From NCBI GenBank assembly GCA_040882285.1, contig JBBEBQ010000025.1, positions 124,001 through 188,000 on the forward strand: DNA of 64,000 nucleotides. Reading direction: 5' to 3'. Made by a program: the position numbers and the translations under genes. This document shows, one piece after another, positions 60,188 to 64,000 of the stretch; position 1 is the first letter of the stretch, and each line of letters starts with the position of its first letter. The stretch comes from Gemmatimonadaceae bacterium (GTDB lineage Bacteria > Gemmatimonadota > Gemmatimonadetes > Gemmatimonadales > Gemmatimonadaceae). The notes under the pieces are model-generated. The model did no database searches and was not told the origin of the DNA. It saw nothing but the letters and a program-made list of their open reading frames with translations.

Positions 60188-61371
60188 TGCCGCCGTACAC
60201 GAAGCGCGTGCTCGCCCTGCCGGAGTACCCGCTCGGCAAGATCCCGGCGCGCAAGCGCGAGCTCATCGCGCAGGGCGTGGACGTGATCGACCTCGGGGCC
60301 GGCGACGCGGACCTCGCCCCGCCCGAAGTCGCCGTGAAGCGGATTCAGCGAGAAGTCGAGCGGCCGGAGATCAGCCGCTATGGCTTCGCCCTTGGGCTCA
60401 TGGAGTACCGCGAGGCGATCGTGCGCTTCATGCAGCGCCGCTTCGGCCAGAAGTTCGATCCCATGACGGAGGTCGTGCCGCTGATCGGATCGAAGGAAGG
60501 AATCGCGCATCTCGCGCTCGCGTATCTCGAGCGGGGCGACGTGTCGATCATGCCGGAGCCGGGCTACCTCGCATACCTCGGCGGAACTCTCCTGGCGGAA
60601 GGCGAGGCGTACAGGTACGCGCTCCGCCCGGACAACGACTTTCTGGTGGATCTCGACGAGGTTCCCGCCGACGTCCTCGAGCGGGCGAAGATCCTGTACC
60701 TGAATTATCCGGGCAACCCTACGGGTGCCATCGCGCCACCAACCTACCTGAAGGGGATCGTCGACCGCTGCAAGGAACTCGACATCCTGCTGGTGTATGA
60801 CAATGCCTACTCCGAGCTCGCGTTCGACGGCTACGTGCCGCCGAGCATCTTCGAGATCGAGGGCGCGCGGGAAGTCGCGATCGAGTTCCACTCGATGTCG
60901 AAGACGTACAACATGACCGGATGGCGCTGCGGCTGGGCGTGCGGCAATCCGGAGATCGTCTGGCCGCTCGCCAAAGTGAAGTCGTTCATCGACACAGGGG
61001 TATTTCTGGGAATTCAGGCCGCGGCGGCAACGGCGCTCGACAACTGGGAGGATTGGGCGCCGCGCAACGCAGCGGTGTTCCAGGAGCGGCGCGACGCGGC
61101 GGTCGAGAGCTTCGCCGGGGCCGGCTTTCCCTGCGTCAGCCCCAAGGCGTCCATGTATCTCTGGCTGCCGCTGCCGTCGAGCATCCCGAGCGCCGAGTTC
61201 GCGACCAAGCTCATGGAAGAGGAGGGGGTCGTGGTGCTTCCGGGCTCGGCGTTCGGACCGGGAGGGGAGGGCTTCTTTCGCGTGTCGTTCATTACTTCGC
61301 CGGCCAGAATTCGCGAAGCGGCGGCGCGTGCCGGCCGCGTGCTGGCGAGCTACGGAGCCGTAGCGGCGTGA
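60187..61371 (+). CDS. Aminotransferase class I/II, LL-diaminopimelate-aminotransferase-like
   Basis: A 394-residue PLP aminotransferase: VIDLGAGDADLAPPEV, GSKEGIAHLALAYLERGD, LNYPGNPTGAIA, VYDNAYSELAFDGY (PLP-contacting Asp and Tyr) and the lysine in SMSKTYNMTGWRCGW. Overall it is closest to DapL/AlaC-type enzymes, so it could make LL-diaminopimelate directly from tetrahydrodipicolinate or act on alanine/aspartate. The symbol is left empty because the two groups are hard to separate by eye. Coupled to the next gene (GTGA). Confidence 0.88.
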   Translation: MPPYTKRVLALPEYPLGKIPARKRELIAQGVDVIDLGAGDADLAPPEVAVKRIQREVERPEISRYGFALGLMEYREAIVRFMQRRFGQKFDPMTEVVPLIGSKEGIAHLALAYLERGDVSIMPEPGYLAYLGGTLLAEGEAYRYALRPDNDFLVDLDEVPADVLERAKILYLNYPGNPTGAIAPPTYLKGIVDRCKELDILLVYDNAYSELAFDGYVPPSIFEIEGAREVAIEFHSMSKTYNMTGWRCGWACGNPEIVWPLAKVKSFIDTGVFLGIQAAAATALDNWEDWAPRNAAVFQERRDAAVESFAGAGFPCVSPKASMYLWLPLPSSIPSAEFATKLMEEEGVVVLPGSAFGPGGEGFFRVSFITSPARIREAAARAGRVLASYGAVAA

Positions 61372-62198
61372 AGCGCCGGTTCTCGCCTGCCGTTCTCGTT
61401 TCTCTCACCGTGCACGTCGTGGTGGGAGCAGCGATCGTGCAGTCGCTGCACGTGCCGACGCGCTTGAGCACGCTGTTCACGCGGGAAAAGCGCGCGCCGG
61501 TCGTGGCCGAGCGAATCGGATTTCTGTCGCTTCCGCGCGGCACCGGGCCCGCCGTGGCGGGCCGGAGAGGCGGTGACGGCAGCCCGGCTGCGGCCGTGCC
61601 GGCCCCGGCGCTCGTAGCGCCGAACGTGGCCCCTGATGGCATTCCCGCCGCTCCAGTTGCTGACTCCGGCGCGCGCGTGACGGGGACGGGACCGCTCGTG
61701 GGCGGCGGCGGTCCGACCCGCGGCGTGCGACCGTCGTACACCGGACGGGAGGTGTGGACCGCGCCCGGCAGGATCCTCAGCGCGCCGCGCACCACCGCCG
61801 AGGTGATCGGTGACGCGATCCGGGCCGACGTCGGGCGGATCACGGACTCCGTGGTGGCGCTCGGACCGCGGCGCGACCCGACGGACTGGACCGTCGAGCG
61901 CAACGGCCGGAAGTGGGGGATCGATCAGGAGTTCATTCGGCTCGGGCCGGTGTCCATCCCCACGCCCATCCTCGCGCTGCTTCCCATCAACGCGCAGGCG
62001 AACCCCATAACGATGGCGCGCGAGCGGCAGCTCAACTACATGCAGCGCGACATCGCCTTCCACGCGCAGCGCGCGGTCAATGAGAACGAGTTCAAGACCG
62101 CCGTGCGCAACCTGCGGCTGCGGAAAGAGCGCGAGCGCGCGCAACAAAAAGAGCGGGAGCCAGAGGCCCCCGCTCGAGACGAACCCGAAAAGAACTGA
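61368..62198 (+). CDS. TonB-like anchored envelope protein
   Basis: A 276-residue protein with one N-terminal membrane helix (SPAVLVSLTVHVVVGAAIVQ), the SLTVHVVV pattern seen in TonB and TolA N-termini. An Ala/Pro/Gly-rich periplasmic stretch follows, then a folded part (~120-200) and a charged coiled tail (LRLRKERERAQQKEREPEAP). No classical TonB C-terminal domain is recognisable. The start is GTG 61368, overlapping the aminotransferase stop. Its last codons contain a terminator for the opposite-strand lexA-like gene. Confidence 0.7.
   Translation: MKRRFSPAVLVSLTVHVVVGAAIVQSLHVPTRLSTLFTREKRAPVVAERIGFLSLPRGTGPAVAGRRGGDGSPAAAVPAPALVAPNVAPDGIPAAPVADSGARVTGTGPLVGGGGPTRGVRPSYTGREVWTAPGRILSAPRTTAEVIGDAIRADVGRITDSVVALGPRRDPTDWTVERNGRKWGIDQEFIRLGPVSIPTPILALLPINAQANPITMARERQLNYMQRDIAFHAQRAVNENEFKTAVRNLRLRKERERAQQKEREPEAPARDEPEKN
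62146..62175 (-). terminator. Intrinsic terminator of the lexA-like gene
   Basis: On the minus strand: GAGCGGG (62175-62169), an 11-base loop, CCCGCTC (62157-62151), then five T (62150-62146). It lies 26 bases after the lexA-like stop and within the 3' end of the convergent TonB-like gene. Confidence 0.8.
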
Positions 62199-62201
62199 TC
62201 G

Positions 62202-62852
62202 TTACGACGTGAGCGTTGCCCTCGGCATCGGCGGATTGTCGCAGAACGGCCGGAACACACCGCACACGATTCCGAGCGCGTGAAAATCGGCGCCCGGCTC
62301 CAGCACGATGTCCTTCTCGGAGATGTTCGCGGGCTGCAGCACCACTGATCCGTTCTTCCGCGTGTAGGTGCGGATCGTCGCGTTATTTCCCATCCGCACC
62401 GCCACGATGTCGCGCTCCGCTGGCTTCCCCGACGGGCTGACGAGCAGGTAATCGCCGTCGTTGATGCCGCGGCCGACCATCGCTTCGCCTTTTGCCCGCA
62501 GCATGAAGGTGTCGTTGCTCGGCAGAAAGCGGCGGTCCACCGTGATGAACCCCTCGCGATTCTCCGGCGTGAGCGCCGGCTCGGTCGAATTGATCTTGCC
62601 GTAGAACGGCACGGGCTGCGTGTTGACCGCGCCGGCGAAGCCAAGCAGGCGCACGCCGCGCGAGCGCGCCGGATCGCGCTCGATGTATCCCTTTCGTGTC
62701 AGCGATTGCAGCAGGTCCGAGACCGTCTTGGTGGACTTGATCTTGAACCGCGCTCCGATGTCGCGGATGCTCGGCTGGTACGTGTTTTCCGCCGTGAAGT
62801 CCAGCAGATACTGGTAGACGGAAGTCTCGAGACTGGTCAACGGTTCGGACAT
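62202..62852 (-). CDS. LexA-like repressor lacking self-cleavage residues
   Basis: A 216-residue LexA-fold protein: an N-terminal winged helix (YQPSIRDIGARFKIKSTKTV, then KGYIERDPARSRGVRLLG) and a C-terminal S24-like domain. The self-cleavage parts are changed. The Ala-Gly scissile site (VAAGEP in E. coli) reads INSTEP. The Ser nucleophile (GMSM) reads GEAM, Ala at residue 124. The Lys base (VTVKR) reads ATIRT, Arg at residue 161. It can probably dimerise and bind DNA but not cut itself. ATG 62852 was chosen because GGGAGA lies just upstream. Confidence 0.88.
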   Translation of the reverse strand: MSEPLTSLETSVYQYLLDFTAENTYQPSIRDIGARFKIKSTKTVSDLLQSLTRKGYIERDPARSRGVRLLGFAGAVNTQPVPFYGKINSTEPALTPENREGFITVDRRFLPSNDTFMLRAKGEAMVGRGINDGDYLLVSPSGKPAERDIVAVRMGNNATIRTYTRKNGSVVLQPANISEKDIVLEPGADFHALGIVCGVFRPFCDNPPMPRATLTS

Positions 62853-62942
62853 GAAGTCTCCCTGCGGTGGCGGCATCAGCGACGAGCGTGCCTCATCGGA
62901 GCCGGCAAACTGCCGATAATCTGCGCATGGCGATGGCGCCGG

Positions 62943-64000
62943 TCAACCATTTGGCGCAAGGCGCGCTATCGCGGATCGCATCCGTCCCAGGGACTTTTCC
63001 CGGCCGAGCATGAGCAACACGTCGAAAATGCCTGGGCTCACGCTCATTCCTGTCAGGGCCAGGCGCATGGGCTGGAATATCTTTCCGGCCGTCGTGCCGC
63101 GCTCGTCCGCGAGCGCGCGAAGCGCCGCTTCGAGACTCCCGGCGATCCATTCCGGGGTTGCGCTCAGCTTGTCGTACGCGGCTTGCAGGAGCGCGGCCGC
63201 TTCGCCGGGATCCTTCCATGATTTCGCGACAGCGTCGGGATCGTACGCAATCGTGTCGGAGAGGTACGGCGCGGCCTGACGCACGATGTCGTGGATGGTT
63301 CGGGCGCGAACGCGCAGCAGCTCCAGCAGCGCCAGGTACCGATCTCCGCGGAGCTGATCGGCGGTGCCGAGACCTGCGGCGACGAGGGCCGGCGTCACGC
63401 GCGGCTCCAGCTTTTCCAGCGGCAGCGACGACAGATACTGGCCGTTCATCCACTCCAGCTTCTGCGTGTCGAACACCGCGGCCTTTTTCTGGAGGCCGTC
63501 CGCGGAGAACAGCTCGACCATCTCGTCGAGCGTCATGATTTCGCGGTCGCCGCCCGGCGACCAGCCGAGCAGCGCGAGAAAGTTCACCATCGCTTCGGGC
63601 ACGATGCCGAGGTGCTGGTAGTCGCCCACCGCCGTCGCGCCGTGGCGCTTGCTCAGCTTCTTGCCGTCCATCCCGTGGATCATCGGCAGGTGCGCGAACC
63701 GCGGGACGGGCTCGGCCAGCGCGCGGTACAGCATGATCTGCTTCGGCGTGTTGGAGATGTGGTCGTCGCCGCGCATGACGAGCGTGATGCCCATCGCCAC
63801 GTCGTCGGACACTACGGCGAGGTTGTAGATCGGCGTCTCGTCGGAGCGCAGCACCACGAAGTCGTCCACGTCCTTGTTGGGGAAGGCGATCGTGCCGTGG
63901 ACGACGTCGTCCCATTCAGTCGTCCCGTCCGGCACGCGGAAGCGCACGACGAACTGCTCGCCGCCGGCCACCCGCGCGCTCACTTCGTCCGCGCCGAGGC
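62943..64000 (-). CDS. gltX: Glutamyl-tRNA synthetase, C-terminal part (5' end off window)
   Basis: Charges tRNA-Glu; the product also feeds the C5 tetrapyrrole route used by hemL. About 352 residues are present, open at the right edge. Seen: VLRSDETPIYNLAVVSDDVA, MRGDDHISNTPKQIMLYRAL, the class-I motif GKKLSKRHGATAVGDY, then the helical anticodon-binding domain (ALLGWSPGGDREIMTLDEM and onward). The HIGH motif would lie outside the window. Because the window encodes tRNA-Gln, it matters whether this enzyme discriminates Glu from Gln; that cannot be read here. Confidence 0.94.
   Translation of the reverse strand, partial: LGADEVSARVAGGEQFVVRFRVPDGTTEWDDVVHGTIAFPNKDVDDFVVLRSDETPIYNLAVVSDDVAMGITLVMRGDDHISNTPKQIMLYRALAEPVPRFAHLPMIHGMDGKKLSKRHGATAVGDYQHLGIVPEAMVNFLALLGWSPGGDREIMTLDEMVELFSADGLQKKAAVFDTQKLEWMNGQYLSSLPLEKLEPRVTPALVAAGLGTADQLRGDRYLALLELLRVRARTIHDIVRQAAPYLSDTIAYDPDAVAKSWKDPGEAAALLQAAYDKLSATPEWIAGSLEAALRALADERGTTAGKIFQPMRLALTGMSVSPGIFDVLLMLGREKSLGRMRSAIARLAPNG

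Overview
The window is about 64 kb of GC-rich, gene-dense bacterial chromosome, cut inside rimO at the left edge and inside gltX at the right edge. It encodes a diderm cell: Lnt, a LolA-like carrier, several outer-membrane barrel proteins and many lipoproteins. The gene set fits Gemmatimonadota best: a Ser/Thr kinase fused to TPRs, a metallopeptidase/beta-propeller/barrel fusion, a DUF305 plus LVIVD-repeat pair, a K+-type membrane pyrophosphatase, SPOR lipoproteins and DapL. This placement is inference from gene content. No rRNA, CRISPR array, phage or IS transposase was seen.

Layout. 1-13 kb (+): rimO, hemL, a SpoIID-like protein, a Gfo/Idh-like protein, lnt, and a run of secreted proteins or lipoproteins ending with a prolyl oligopeptidase. 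13.8-14.4 kb: an RHH/MazF toxin-antitoxin pair with a palindromic operator. 14.5-20.1 kb (+): rpmE-prfA-prmC, a ylbF-like gene, tmk, a ctp protease and a DUF2520 gene. 20.5-34.5 kb (-): lolA, a DAHP synthase, smc, two SPOR-type proteins, the large metallopeptidase/barrel protein, rsfS, rplI, DUF2232, rpsR and rpsF. 34.9-38.2 kb (+): kinase and alpha/beta hydrolase. 38.3-45.9 kb: transporters and small envelope proteins. 46-57 kb (-): rocD, ychF, hppA, pth, rplY, prs, tRNA-Gln, ispE, a flippase-like gene, an Hpt-like gene and pdxJ. 57-62 kb (mostly +): an epimerase, trxA-rsmI, a FAH-family gene, a dapL-like gene and a TonB-like protein. 62-64 kb (-): a LexA-like gene and gltX. Genes are tightly packed, and many junctions overlap start and stop (ATGA, GTGA, TTGA, TAGTG).

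The most unusual structure is a family of ten short intergenic elements, called H7-1 to H7-10 here. They are built from runs of degenerate 7-base words (GGCTATT/GGCTGTT, GTGACTA, GTGAGCA/GTCAGCT). In most, two complementary arms can fold into a long hairpin. They sit in operons directly against stop or start codons. Two carry a four-helix-bundle (S23 / 23S-rRNA-intervening-sequence type) gene between the arms: H7-7 has a full-length copy and H7-3 a truncated one. Three elements share near-identical GGAATCC termini. One element (H7-2) lies inside prmC, where an in-frame repeat-encoded peptide stands in place of the N-terminal domain. Together these look like a mobile or hairpin repeat family with S23 cargo.

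A second theme is family members that lack their catalytic residues: a LexA-like repressor without cleavage site, Ser or Lys; a metallo-beta-lactamase-fold protein without metal ligands; a Gfo/Idh protein without the Lys/Asp/His set; and an Hpt-like protein without the phospho-His. Two genes appear to start at rare codons, prfA at CTG and rsmI at ATA, each overlapping the preceding stop codon.
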